DNA of 64,000 nt from Brachypodium distachyon (lineage: Eukaryota; Streptophyta; Magnoliopsida; Poales; Poaceae). The stretch covers positions 16,048,501 through 16,112,500 of the forward strand of contig NC_016132.3 in assembly GCF_000005505.3 (NCBI RefSeq), given 5' to 3'. Each line of letters begins with the position of its first letter. The first letter of the stretch is position 1. Position numbers and translations under genes: made by a program. The notes under the pieces were generated by a model. That model saw only the letters and a list, made by a program, of their open reading frames with translations, searched no databases and had not been told where the DNA came from. Positions 22,780-33,268 of the stretch are shown here, piece by piece.

Positions 22780-23770
22780 TACCTAACTCGAGGGCAACTG
22801 CACACGGCATCATCGGTGACGCTCCTCTGTTCTTCCGATCACACCAGTATCTGTCATGGTTTACGCGCCTGCAGTGCAGACCATTCCCCGGGCAGGCAAG
22901 AAAGCGTCTTGCAGAAGTGAAGACGTACAGAGCAGTCTGAAACTCTGAATCACACTTAATTAGGATGCATGGATATGACTCTACCAATCTTCTCAATTCA
23001 TCACTCATTTAGTCATAGTATATCGCTGCTGCTGCTTCGCTGCTCGTCCAATCTCCACCGTATTGTGCCGAACGCCATCGCACTGGAATAATTAAATTAC
23101 AGTACAGGAATTTTATGCACCAAGCCAGGGACAGTACGTCCGTGCGATAGATAGGCTCGATCTGACCTGGTAAAGAAGTAATTAACCCTGATGGCCGGCT
23201 GCTCCAGGCGGTGGCCGGACGACGAGGAGGTCCATCGACGAACGGAATGAACTCGGAGAGAGGCGCGGCGCAAGGCAGGGACGATGGGAAGAAGGAGAAG
23301 ATGATGTGTGGTGTCCCGGCCGTGCACTGCAAGACAGGCCAGAAAGGCAAAGCAGGAGAGGGTAGATTCGGTCTTCCCGGCAAAATATTCCAGCTCCCGG
23401 GAGGATATTCGCCAGCGGGGACGCGGAATATACGGATCAAAGTACGTTTCTTCCTCACGGAGGCGTATTAGATCGTCATCGGTTTTTTTTTTTGAGAGGA
23501 AGGTCGTCATCGGCTCACCCTCACGATAGGTCCCTGCTCGAGTTGGCTCTGGGCCCCCGTCACAACGATTGACAGGCCGATGGGCCGGTTGAGTTGGGCG
23601 GGCGCATGTTTGCCGTCAGAGGTGGCGGGCCCACGTACACAGGTCTCACGCCTTTGCCAGTCCACTGGTCCAGGTCCAGCCATCGACGACGACGGCGAGG
23701 AAGGGAATTGGAGGAAGAGGCGAATCGCGGAGCAGGGGAAGGAGAAGAAGGGTCCGCAGCAGCAGCAGCC
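22780..23770. other. Intergenic region and promoter side of the next gene
   Basis: No gene recognised. 23,600-23,770 is GC-rich and likely holds the promoter and leader of the small gene at 23,771. The open frames here on both strands look like by-products of GC content. Confidence 0.4.
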
Positions 23771-25930
23771 ATGGGCGTCATGGACAAGCTCAAGATCTTC
23801 GTGGTGAAGGAGCCCGTCGTCGCCGCCTCCTGCCTCATCGCCGGATTCGGTACCCTTCCTTCCTACAGCCCTCTCTCTAACCCAAACCCTAGTACCCTGT
23901 GATTGATATACGCGCGCATCACTTGTCTCCATTTCTGCTGGCGGGCCGTCTCCCTTGGAGCCTCCGATTAGCTAGGTTCCCCTTTTCTCGGGACGGATCG
24001 CTGGGGCTAGGGAGGCTTCGGCATGGTTTGTAGCTTCCCACAGTTTGCTGAATCTAGGATCCTCGCCAACCGTTCGGATGCGCTATTCATTGCAATCTAA
24101 CCCTGCTCAGTAGCTCTGCCCATGACGCATGATATGGCTTGTTTTGCAGTCATGATTTATGGGATATATATTTACATTCCTGATTTCTCCGCTTGAGATC
24201 GAGATTCAACTGTTGCTATCCAGCCAAAGAGTTGACTGCAGATACACTTGTATGCACAGCTAGGCATTTCCTTTCCAATGCGAGATTGACATTGCTGATT
24301 CGATTCGATAAGGGGGGAGCTGAGAAGGGTTGCTCTGAATCTTATTCAATAATGTTGCTGTCCTGAATTTTATTCCTGCCTCGCTTTGAACTCCTTTTTT
24401 TGCTTGTTGACGTTTGTTGTATTGGGTGGCAGTTCTGATGAAAAAGTTTTCTGAAATATTGACTTAACCCCATATAGGACTTTGAACTGTCAGCAGCAAT
24501 GTCTCATTTGCTGGAACTACCTGCTGTTATTTTTTTGTTCACGAAATTCTGCTAAATATTGGCGCATATGAGTTGACTCTGATGCTACATAAAGGAACTA
24601 CCTGCTATTATTATTTTATTCACGAAATTCTGCTAAATATTTGCGTATATAAGTTGACTATGATGCTACGTAGCATCGGATGTTGACTTAGCTAGATTCT
24701 GCGAGTATCCATTTTCTTGGAAACTAATTGAGATTTTTTTTAAAATAACTTCTTTGTTTGTAACATGTTCTTTATGTTGAAGAAAACCAAATCATACCTG
24801 TAACCATTTCAGATTTGAGAGACACATTTGGAGTTTTGGACCAGACAGCTCCATAGTTATTTGTATCTTTATGATATTTGTTATCGTGCTTTCATTGCTG
24901 GTACTACTGCTATTTCATGGAAGTTCATAAGTAGTGCATGCTTAACTCTGTATCTTAGTCATGTCATCGCTTCACTTATATTTGTCAGTTACTTTCAGTG
25001 AGAATTTGCCCAGTAATCTGTATGTTGAATGGAGCAGCTGTAGTAAAGCGTTGACTAGAACTTTTTTGCAGTTGTGCGCTGCATCACCTGCATGGATTTC
25101 CAAATCTTTGCTTAGTTTCAATTCCATTGAAGCGTTTATAAGCATGTATGGAAGAGGTGGCATCCTATGTGCTTTTGCCAGAGCCCCATTGTCAAATTTT
25201 AGTTTGCTGCATCGCAAGCAGTGGACAATAATTTCTGTTATAAGATACCAAAAGATAATTAATTTCTGTTATACTTTTCAACCAAAATATCCAGTGCATT
25301 GTTGATCCAAAGAAAAACATATTGTGTTTTATGCCCCATTTTACTCAAACCATATGCTTTGGTGGTGTGGTATAGTGGTAGGACAGACATCCCATTTTGA
25401 GTGGTGGCCAGTTGCCGTTTATGGTCATGAACCAACCGTTTATACAGACATGTTTAGTGCATGGTTCATAAGATCAGCTGATTTGGCTGTGTGAGCTAAT
25501 GCAATTATTTGTTTGGCAGAAGAACTAGCTCCTACTCCTATCATTCTGCCAAGTATCTTCGTCTGACCTTTGATATTTAATTCCAGGTCTATTTCTTCCA
25601 GCAGTTGTTAGGCCAATGTTGGATTCTTGGGAGACTGCGGAAAAAGTCCCACCAACTCCACTAAATGATGTATGTGATTCCCTCTATTTCTGAGTTGTTT
25701 TTTGTGTTGCAGCAAGTTCACAAAATTGCGAGCATTGTTTTTGTAATGCAGTTCTTTTCTAATTTTCCATCTACACCATTTACCATTTTTTCACCCTTGC
25801 CATGTTCTTTGTGTGCCAATCAAGATATTCCCGAGTATCAAAGTGTGAATGTTTATTGTGACAGCGTTTAATTCCTGTTCTTTCGCTACGTCCGCAGGTG
25901 GTTGCAGGTGTCACCGGCAAGAAAAAGTAG
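23771..25930 (+). CDS. 64-residue single-helix protein, probably a mitochondrial complex I B9/NDUFA3-type subunit
   Basis: Three exons: 23,771-23,849; 25,587-25,669; 25,898-25,930 (TAG). Intron 1 is 1.7 kb. The protein begins MGVMDKLKIFVVKEPVVAAS, has a hydrophobic segment from about residue 14 to 34 (VVAASCLIAGFGLFLPAVV), then RPMLDSWETAEKVPPTPLND and a basic tail VTGKKK. A short basic N-terminus, one membrane helix and a Pro-containing hydrophilic tail match the small B9-like accessory subunit of plant mitochondrial NADH dehydrogenase, as far as I recall that family. The gene model is well supported by clean splice sites and the good ATG context (GCAGCCATGGGC). The functional name is less certain. 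Confidence 0.72.
24513..24671 (+). repeat. Two-copy direct repeat in intron 1
   Basis: GGAACTACCTGCTGTTATT...GATGCTACAT (24,513-24,593) is repeated with small changes at 24,594-24,671 (period about 81 bases). This is a simple local duplication with no sign of function. Confidence 0.7.
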
Positions 25931-26460
25931 CGATCTGAACATCTTCTTCACTTGCTGATGTTGTTGCCACATTTTGTTTCACTTGTTTTTGGTGCCCAGA
26001 TGAGAAGGCTCTCTCGGTCCAGAACTCCAGACGGTAGTTGGATCGGCCAAAAATAATCATTGTATCTGAACTGATTTTCACCATAGTGCAATGAAATGGA
26101 TTTCTAAGGAGTGTTCGCTTATGTAATGAAGTGGATTGAAGGCCATTTTACCCTCTTAAATTCGTTTTAATTTGACTGACGGGGCAAATGGTGGTTGGCT
26201 ACGGATTCCGCCCTTGTCCTCTGAAATTTGCCCTACGCTTTCAGTTTCCCTCAGCTTTCCTCCGCCATTCCCTTGCCTCTTGGGGCTGGCAGCCATCTCG
26301 TTATGTATCCTATTCCGTCGTCTGTAACTCTGTATCCTCTGCTGTAACTCTGTATCCTCTGCTGTGTTAGAACCTCAAACAACCATGGAGGCAGGAAATT
26401 TAGCTGTGCCTCTTCGCCATGAGAGAATCAGGTCAAGCCTGCAGTAGAATGAGAAGACAC
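25931..26460. other. 3' UTR and spacer before the eL28 promoter
   Basis: AT-rich 3'-UTR-like DNA to about 26,150, then a spacer with a short direct repeat (AACTCTGTATCCTCTGCTGT, twice from 26,325). No gene seen. Confidence 0.4.
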
Positions 26461-26600
26461 TGGGCCGTACGAAAAGGGCCGCCACGATTCCCCCTCTGAT
26501 GGGCTTGAGGCCTACAGATGCAAGCCCAGCCCAACCGATCCCACGAAGCGTCCACGAAACCTAGCTAGGGTTTACTTTACCAGTGCAGACTAGTATAAAA
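26461..26600 (+). promoter_or_regulatory. Ribosomal-protein-type promoter: site II motifs, telo box, TATA
   Basis: TGGGCC (26,461-26,466), TGGGCT near 26,500 and AGCCCA/GCCCAA motifs near 26,523-26,533 are site II-type elements. TAGGGTTT (26,566-26,573, a telo box in reverse) sits just before TATAAAA (26,594-26,600). Together these are the normal control set of plant ribosomal protein genes and mark growth-linked transcription. Confidence 0.65.
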
Positions 26601-27251
26601 CGCCGATCTCCGAGAATACCCAACCTTCCCCGCAGCCGCCCACCACCATACCACCGGAACAAAGCAAGGCGGCGCCGCAGACTTCCGCATCTTCCGGTAA
26701 GCTGTGGATCCCTTCGCTTCATCTCATGATTTCTCTGAACGAGGCTCTAAACTCGAGTCGCGATTTTGCTTTGCTTCGCCAGCGTTCAGTCTTCTTCCCT
26801 CGCACCCGTGATGGCTCTAGCTAGGTCGCCGCACTTTTGTTTGCTTGTTGCTGTAGTGGTCTCAATCCGTGGTAAATGGCATAGAGGTTTGAAGTGTTTG
26901 TTTTTGATCCGATGAAATTAGCTCCAAGGTTTCGTCTACGCAGTTCATTCAGTGGCTAGATCGCATCCTGCGCTGAATACTGCCCACTATTGTTGTTTGC
27001 TTGCTTACCTTAGATCTGTTAGTGAGATCTATCCATGGTTCTATACATGTAAATATTGTTGGAAACCACGTGCTTCTCTACTGCTGCTAATGTAATCTCT
27101 ACTTCGTTTTGCAATGGACATACATTTTGCTTGCAAATGGTCAAACGTTGCTTTAATCTTGATCTTGTTGTTTGCTTGTTCCTGTTGTTTATAATCACAA
27201 ACAGTAGAATATAATGTTTCGTTATTGTTTTGGTGATTTAGGTTAAGGGAA

Positions 27252-29178
27252 ATGACGACGGTTCCGGGGCCTCTCATCTGGGAGCTTGTGAAGAAGAACA
27301 ACTCTTTCTTGGTGAAGCAGTTCGGCAACGGCAATGCCAAGGTGCAGTTCAGCAAGGAGCCCAACAACCTCTACAACGTCCACTCCTACAAGTTCTCTGG
27401 TCCGTAGCTGTTAGTGCTGTTTTTAGTCTTTTGATGCCTGTAGACCTTTATGTGTTGATAAGGCTTTTTGAGAAGGGCTAACTTGCTGGTGGTTGATGTG
27501 GGTTTTCAGGCTTGGCGAACAACAAGACCGTGACAATCCAGCCGTCTGCTGGAGATGACAAGGCTGTCGTCCTAGCCACAACCAAGACCAAGAAGCAGAA
27601 CGCCCCTGCCAAGCTCCAGCACAAGAATGTGATGCGCAAGGAGTTCCGCAAGATGGCCAAGGCTGTCAAGAATCAGGTATGAACATGACAAAAATGCTAA
27701 AATGAGATGCTCTGTTTTGAAGCCTTTTTGGAATTCATTGGTTAAGCAAGGTTTGCCGTGATGAGCCGTAACACATAAGAATACCAAACGATCAATTTGG
27801 TTATTCGATGAAATACCTTTTTACGCTTGGCTTCTGAGCTGAACCTGCTAGGAAATTTGAACTGATTGCCATTTTAGTTTTAGTTTTCATTAGTCGCTAA
27901 AGTTATTCTTGTGGTCGGCCCAGCTGTAACACATAGAAGGACCAATTGGTCGTGGATTATTCTTTACACATGGCTTCTGATGAGCTTAGCATGTTGGAAG
28001 TTATGTTTGGTGTTTGTTTGTTATGAGTGGCTAAAGGTATTTGCTGTGATGAGCCGTAAACATAAGAAGGCCAACCGATCAATTGGTACTTCAGTGAAAT
28101 TCCTTTTTACGCTTGGCTTCTGAGCTCAACCTGTTAGTATATATTCTTTTTCACTGAAGGAGGCTAAGGAGCTCATCACTCCCTGCTTCCATTTTCATAG
28201 GAACTGATAAATCAAACTGTTAGTATCTGTTCTCTTTTTATTGTATTGAGTATAATTCCTGACCAAGGCATTGCTGTGATGAGCCGTAACAATAAGAAGA
28301 CCAACAGATCAATTGGTTCTTCGGTGAAATATTCTTTTACGCTTGGCTTCTGAGCTAAACTTGTTAGGAGGTATCTTTTATTTTCTTGTTTGGGTTCAAT
28401 CATTGACTAATGTATATATTCATTTTGACTACGGAGCACTTTGCTCCCAGCTTCCATTTTCATAGGAACTGATAAAACAAACTGTTATTGTCTGTTCTGT
28501 TTTTATGTTATGAGTAATTCCTGACCAAAGCATCGCTGTGATGAGCCGTAACAATAAGAAGACCAACCGATCAATTGGTTCTTCGGTGAAATATTCCTTT
28601 ACGCTTGGCTTCTGAGCTAAATTTGTTAGGATATCTCTTTTGTTTGCTTGTTTAGGTTTAAATCATTTACTAAGGTGTTGCTGTGATGAGCCGTAACAAT
28701 AAGAAGACCAACCAATCAATTGGTTCTTCGGTGAAATATTCCTTTACGCTTGGCTTCTGAGTTGAACCTGTCAATCTGTCTTTTTTTTCTTTTTCTGTAT
28801 GGTCTAAGGTATTGCTGTGATGAGTCGTAAACATAAGAAAACCAACCGATCAATTGGTTCTTCAATGAATTATTCATTTTACGCTTGGCTTCTGAGCTGT
28901 ACCTTCAGACTGCTTGTCTTGTTTAATAGCATTATTGCTTGTACATTTTGTAAGAATTTTTTTGTTTGTCTTGACAGTACTCTGGATTAGTAAGTTTTCA
29001 TTGGTATCTTGTGATTGTTTTTTAATTAATTTGCTGTTCTGCCCTCCAGGTCTGTGACAACTACTACAGGCCTGACTTGACCAAGCAGGCTCTTGCAAGG
29101 CTGAGCTCTGTGCACCGCAGCCTCCGGGTTGCCAAGTCTGGTACCAAGAAGAAGAACAGGCAGCCAACTAGGCTGTAG
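27252..29178 (+). CDS. RPL28: 60S ribosomal protein L28 (eL28), 147 residues
   Basis: The coding exons are 27,252-27,399, 27,510-27,676 and 29,050-29,178 (TAG). A 5'-UTR intron (26,697-27,241) precedes the ATG. The protein [20 protein letters not shown]...[20 protein letters not shown]...[10 protein letters not shown] matches eukaryotic L28e over its full length (usual size about 140-150). It is a structural protein of the cytosolic large ribosomal subunit. Basic C-terminal residues fit rRNA binding. The last intron (27,677-29,049) hosts the snoRNA-like array described separately, so the pre-mRNA probably delivers both a ribosomal protein and rRNA-processing RNAs. Confidence 0.93.
27754..27841 (+). 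ncRNA. C/D-box snoRNA-like unit 1 in the eL28 intron
   Basis: C box GTGATGA (27,758-27,764) and D box CTGA (27,834-27,837) bracket about 70 bases. An internal hairpin pairs ACCAA with TTGGT. TTTACGCTTGGCTT lies directly before the D box, where the guide sequence sits in this class. GC/AGC residues flanking the boxes can make the short terminal stem. Confidence 0.72.
27908..27990 (+). pseudogene. Decayed copy of the snoRNA-like unit
   Basis: CTGTAACACATAGAAGGACC, AATTGGTCGTGG and CATGGCTTCTGATGAG align with the other units. The C box is lost and the pre-D-box stretch is changed (TTTACACATGGCTT). Probably not functional. Confidence 0.55.
28041..28127 (+). ncRNA. C/D-box snoRNA-like unit 2 in the eL28 intron
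   Basis: C box GTGATGA at 28,046-28,052 and D box CTGA at 28,120-28,123. TTTTTACGCTTGGCTT precedes the D box. A C'-like GTGAAAT follows the internal hairpin. Confidence 0.75.
28271..28357 (+). ncRNA. C/D-box snoRNA-like unit 3 in the eL28 intron
   Basis: C box at 28,276-28,282 and D box at 28,350-28,353. The same hairpin and pre-D-box sequence as the other units are present. Confidence 0.75.
28533..28619 (+). ncRNA. C/D-box snoRNA-like unit 4 in the eL28 intron
   Basis: C box at 28,538-28,544 and D box at 28,612-28,615. The internal stem GAAGACCAA/TTGGTTCTTC is intact apart from one bulge. Confidence 0.75.
28678..28764 (+). ncRNA. C/D-box snoRNA-like unit 5 in the eL28 intron
   Basis: C box at 28,683-28,689 and D box at 28,757-28,760. 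The spacing to unit 4 is the shortest in the array. Confidence 0.75.
28812..28899 (+). ncRNA. C/D-box snoRNA-like unit 6 in the eL28 intron
   Basis: C box at 28,817-28,823 and D box at 28,892-28,895. It has small changes (GAGTCGTAAACATAAG) but all boxes and the ACGCTTGGCTT stretch are kept. Confidence 0.73.
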
Positions 29179-29806
29179 ACCTCGTTAACGTTAAGCAGTT
29201 TTAGTTGAGGTGTCTCTTGGTGCTTATGTTTCCCAGATTGTTACCCCTGTTCAAACAGTTTTGAGACTTAAATGGAACTCCTCCTAGAACTGGAGAAACC
29301 ATGTTGCAAATCCACACTGTAGTTCGTGCTGACTGTGGTGGCTCCATATTTATTATTTGCTCTGCACTGATGATCTCTTCTTGTGTTGTCGATCTTTTGT
29401 CATATTTGCGTCGTTCTGTCTCAAAATCTGAATGTGTTTGTACTTTAGTGCCTATGTTTTAACTTGGCCTCTTTGTCAATGATGGCCATCCAATCTGAAA
29501 CGTGTTTACTCCTGATCAATTCAGCGGTACTTATGCGTATTTCGTCTTTCCAAGCCATTGGCTGGTGGAAGACCACAGCCAACATGTTGTCAAGGCTCAT
29601 TGATGTAACTAGAGTGGAGAATAGTATGCTTGGTGAATCTGTATCTATACGAAATCAGTCTTGACTTTGCATACTTACGCACTCAATAAGTGTCAAATGT
29701 CCATGTATAAAATTCATGGCAGATATAATCATTTGTGAATCTGTATCTAGATACATTGTTTCAGTTGAGTTTTATCCAAGGGAAGCTAATTCGGTGGTCC
29801 GTACCT
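29179..29806. other. 3' UTR of eL28 and spacer
   Basis: UTR-like T-rich sequence to about 29,460, then a spacer. A 66-codon open frame at 29,464 has no recognisable features and was not called. Confidence 0.4.
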
Positions 29807-29916
29807 GATAAACAATGTATCTAGTGCCGTTTCTCATAAACAATGTATCTAGTGCCGTTTCTGATAAACAATGTATCTAGTGCCGTTTCTGATAAACAAT
29901 GTATCTAATGCCGTTT
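29807..29916. repeat. 28-bp minisatellite, about four copies
   Basis: The unit GATAAACAATGTATCTAGTG + CCGTTTCT is repeated about four times with one or two changes (CATAAAC in copy 2, CTAATG in copy 4). It lies shortly before a MITE. Confidence 0.9.
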
Positions 29917-29976
29917 GATCAAAGACAGGAGATGAAAAGTTATAAGTTTATATATACTCCGTATGACAAATGAGTG

Positions 29977-30196
29977 CTCCCTCCGTCCAAAGATATGAGG
30001 CACGCACGCATCACAAGATTACAAATTTAACTTGTGATTACAAATTTAACTAGTAAAATATAAATTATCTTTCATAAAAAATAATTTTTCTAATGATATG
30101 GTTTTTACGTCATATAATTAATGTTTTGATAGTCAAATTGATGATCTTCGGACGCGTGTGAGGTGCCTCATATATTAGGCGTACTTCACTACGGAG
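29977..30196. mobile_element. Stowaway-type MITE
   Basis: CTCCCTCCGTCCAAAGATAT at the left pairs with ATATTAGGCGTACTTC...ACGGAG at the right. TA follows at 30,197-30,198. Inner GAGGCACGCAC is inverted as GTGTGAGGTGCCTC. Same subfamily as 9,990-10,203. Confidence 0.72.
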
Positions 30197-30235
30197 TATG
30201 TACATAACTCTTGTGCTTCATGTTAATAATGTTAA

Positions 30236-30435
30236 GGCCTTGTTTGGTTCGGCTTAAAACTGACTTTTGATTTTTGGCTTAGAAGCCACAAAAACACCTA
30301 AATAGTTGTTTTTGATTTTGATTTTTTTGCTTATACCATCATCTAGCAATATCAAGTCAAATGTCAAAACCAAAACCGAAAACAACTAATTTGATGTTTT
30401 TGTCGCTTATAAACCAAAAGTCAGAACGCGGTTTT
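30236..30435. mobile_element. Probable MITE in the lectin gene 3' flank
   Basis: CTGACTTTTGATTTTTGGCT...CACAAAAACACC on the left arm is inverted on the right arm (...TTTTTGTCGCTTATAAACC, AAAAGTCAG). The left end GGCCTTGTTTGGTT is a common start of grass MITEs. The termini are worn, and the superfamily is unclear. Confidence 0.5.
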
Positions 30436-30457
30436 GAATCTGCCATTCCGCTACTGG

Positions 30458-31102
30458 TTACTTCCGATTCGCCTGAACAGAGCCGCCGTTCTGTTGCTGC
30501 ACTTGCGCCGCCGCCTTCCCATCTTCCTCCTGCCCCTCTGCCGCCGCCGCCGCCGGGGGTCCAAGCCGGTGCATGACCTTGCGGTAAGCCATGAGCCCGA
30601 GCTTATGAACCTTATGATAGACCGTTTCCGGCGTGAGCGCCGCCAAGTACACCCCAACGGCGTCCAGCTGCCACCCGCTCCTCCCACAGAACCCCACAAT
30701 CACTCCCCCATCCACGGCGAACTCGAACGGCGTCGTCCCCCCGTCCGCCGTGGGCCCGGCGCCGAACGGCCCGTACGCGGCCCGGTCCGTCCTGAACGCC
30801 AGCGACCGGATCACGGCCGCCCCGCCCTGCGCCACGGGCCCGTACCGCCCGCTGACCGCCGTCAGGTGCTCGTCGGGGAACCGCAGCTTCACCTGGGTGG
30901 TCTGGTTCCCGCCGGCGCCGCCGTGCCGGTCGCCGTGGACGGGTATGCCGCTCTGGTCGTACTCCACGGCGATGGAGTCTACGCAGCGGTGGTCGTAGCA
31001 CATGGTGATGCTGCGGATCCCCGTGTGCCCGCCGTCGTCCCACGGGGTTCCCCCGCTGCCGCCCCATGGCCCGACCTTCATCAGCTTCTTCGACGCCACC
31101 AT
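30458..31102 (-). CDS. Jacalin-related (mannose-binding type) lectin, 214 residues
   Basis: From ATG 31,102 to TAA at 30,458. After a short basic lead (MVASKKLMKVGPWGGSGGTP) comes one jacalin fold of about 140 residues: IRSITMCYDHRCVDSIAVEY, GRYGPV, VIRSLAFRTD, YGPFG and the sugar-binding loop GRSGWQLDAVG (G-x3-D type). A C-terminal extension of about 60 residues is Ala/Gln/Gly-rich and low in complexity. Such lectins are cytosolic or nuclear, often stress- or defence-induced, and bind mannose- or galactose-type glycans. The chosen ATG has a strong context (AGGATGG). The frame is open upstream through a CAG repeat, and TTTTCTTCTTAG or GTTTCCAG could be splice acceptors, so an upstream first exon is possible. 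Confidence 0.87.
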   Translation of the reverse strand: MVASKKLMKVGPWGGSGGTPWDDGGHTGIRSITMCYDHRCVDSIAVEYDQSGIPVHGDRHGGAGGNQTTQVKLRFPDEHLTAVSGRYGPVAQGGAAVIRSLAFRTDRAAYGPFGAGPTADGGTTPFEFAVDGGVIVGFCGRSGWQLDAVGVYLAALTPETVYHKVHKLGLMAYRKVMHRLGPPAAAAAEGQEEDGKAAAQVQQQNGGSVQANRK

Positions 31103-33155
31103 CCTCCTCTGCGCTGCCGCCTGCTGCTGCTGCTGGAAACACCCATTGCAGATTGGGTTTTCATCAATGGTTTGATAAGACTAAGAAGAAAATTCAGCTC
31201 TAGTAAGCAATCTTTACATAAGTACGAATAACCATGAAGAGAGGATACAAGAATTCAGGATGCGATGGTTCCAACTTTTGCTGGACTGAAAATGAAGCTA
31301 GTAGTACTTGTGTTATGTGTACCATGTCTGGCTCCAGCGCCTCCAGGTGGTAAGATGAGCAGTTACGCTTCCTGAAGAACAAGTGTACGTGCTCATGGGG
31401 TTAAAATAGCCTGAGAAAAGGATGGCAGATCAAACCAAAAAGTGTCACTACATAACTGTTGATATATAGTGGAAGCTAGCAGGATTGCACACATGAGGAA
31501 CAAATATGGACTGGTAATGGATGCTCTCATGGGATCAGTACGTATATATGCTGCTTTACTCAAATCCAGGCATATTTTACAGGAACCTGCTCTTCAGCAA
31601 GTATGCTAGAAGAATCTTCAAACTATGAGTACTTTGTGGGTTCATTGAGAAATCCCTGTGAGTTAAAACATACTCCCTCCGTCCCATGATTCTTATCGCT
31701 GTTTTAGTTCGACGGAGGGAGTAATAATCAAACTCCATGTCATGTTAATAGGGTCAAGAAGGAAAAGAAAATATATGCATTCTCTTTGAAAAGAATAAAG
31801 TCCACTTTACAACATTGAACTATCCTAGAAGTTCACATTTGAACGTTAAAATTGTGAACTGTTTACTTTCAAGTCCAACCATGAACAACGACATTAGTTT
31901 ACTTTATCCCGTTTGGTCAATCTCAAGTTTTTTCAGGCCGACTCGGATGCCACAACCATATATTGCAAATGTGGCAGCAAGTTTCTTGGTGGATGTTGCA
32001 AAGGCGGCAAATCTGATTATTTGGCTATTTATTGAGAAATCTCCATGAAGCTTTTGTTATGTCATGGTCCATGCGTCAGCAAGAAGGAAAAGAGAAGGAG
32101 GTATGCACTCTTTTGGACAAAGGTTTTGCCTAGCTTTGATTAAAGGCAGGCATAGATAAGGTATGGATTCCATGAGACAAATAATTGCGAAAACGGAGAA
32201 TACGATGCCATACACGTAGGTGAGAATAACATAATTGACCTGTATACAGATAACTTTTGAAGAATTTATTCGTTCCCAGATTCCTTTTTCTTTTAATATC
32301 TGACCAATCAGTTCATCCCCACGAAACTCAGATAAAGCATAACTGTGCCCATCAGGATTCAGCTGCCCAACAATCAGTTGCACTATATCGACAGCTGTTT
32401 AGATTATCCCTTTGTCTGAAACCGAATGATTGGCGTGTTTTTGACAGGGCATCATCCAATCCTTACCTTACATTTCTTTCTGCTGGCAGTGCCAACAGCT
32501 CACACTACCAGTCTTTCATGACATTTGAAATGCCATCCATGATCCATACACACTTCCATCTTGAGCTAAATGATTCAAGTGGTTCTTCAGCTAGCTGTGC
32601 AGTCCTTCATCTACTTCCTCACCTTACCAAAACAATCTGCCAACATTTTTCATTCATGAATTAGTAGCTGGGAGATGCATGAATTGATGAAAATGATTCA
32701 CAACAGTGTACTACTGTGCTTGTGCTGGTGCTCTGAAATGGCCGAACTAAAACTTGTGCTCCGCATAAAAAACTCAAAAACCCCAACTGAAAAGGAGGGT
32801 GAGATAATGAGACCCCATAAAGAACATCACAATCATCCTTTGACAGGTGTGTTTTATACCTAGACTGACCATGATGCTAGTATGTTTTCTTGCTTTGGCT
32901 GCAACCAAAAAAGAGAGCAAAATTACACAAGCCATTTGCTTGCCTTTTCCCCCTTTTCTTTCTCCAATTAGGACATGCTAATTACGGCTCGTGATGTTCA
33001 TCATTCATTCATGCTTCCGCAAAATAGCAGTTTCCTATCTTTAAGCTGTGTGGCCTGAAAGCCACTAATTAATTAACCACGAGCTGCCTGCCTGCCTGCC
33101 TGCTGGAAATAGACCAGTCTCTGAAACGTGGGGCCGTGGGCTCCCTGCTCTCACC
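31103..33155. other. Intergenic region
   Basis: Contains a 49-bp MITE relic at 31,673-31,721 but no gene I can support. Open frames at 31,815, 32,257 and on the minus strand at 32,057 show no known motif. An upstream exon of the lectin gene could lie in the first part. Confidence 0.4.
31673..31721. mobile_element. Minimal 49-bp Stowaway relic
   Basis: CTCCCTCCGTC and its perfect inverted copy GACGGAGGGAG are separated by only 27 bases. TA flanks lie at 31,671-31,672 and 31,722-31,723. It is far shorter than normal elements of this class. Confidence 0.7.
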
Positions 33156-33162
33156 TATAAAA
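33156..33162 (+). promoter_or_regulatory. TATA box of the arabinogalactan peptide gene
   Basis: TATAAAA lies 107-113 bases before the ATG at 33,269. Confidence 0.55.
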
Positions 33163-33268
33163 TCCGCAGGGCCCCTGCCCAATTCCTTCACCAGCCTACG
33201 CAGCTTAGCACCCACAAACCTCTCGTATAGCAGCTTACAGCGTCGTCCATCCCTTCATATCATCATCC

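Noticed and set aside
25365..25385. GGTGTGGTATAGTGGTAGG as a tRNA 5' end
   Set aside because: It resembles a D-arm A-box, but no matching acceptor stem, anticodon arm or B-box follows.
27754..28899. CRISPR-like spaced repeats
   Set aside because: Units are about 87 bases with C and D boxes inside a plant intron; spacing is irregular (about 130-290 bases). snoRNA-like units explain them.
30612..31142. Minus-strand 176-codon frame overlapping the lectin
   Set aside because: Out-of-frame reading of the lectin exon; the jacalin motifs are in the other frame.
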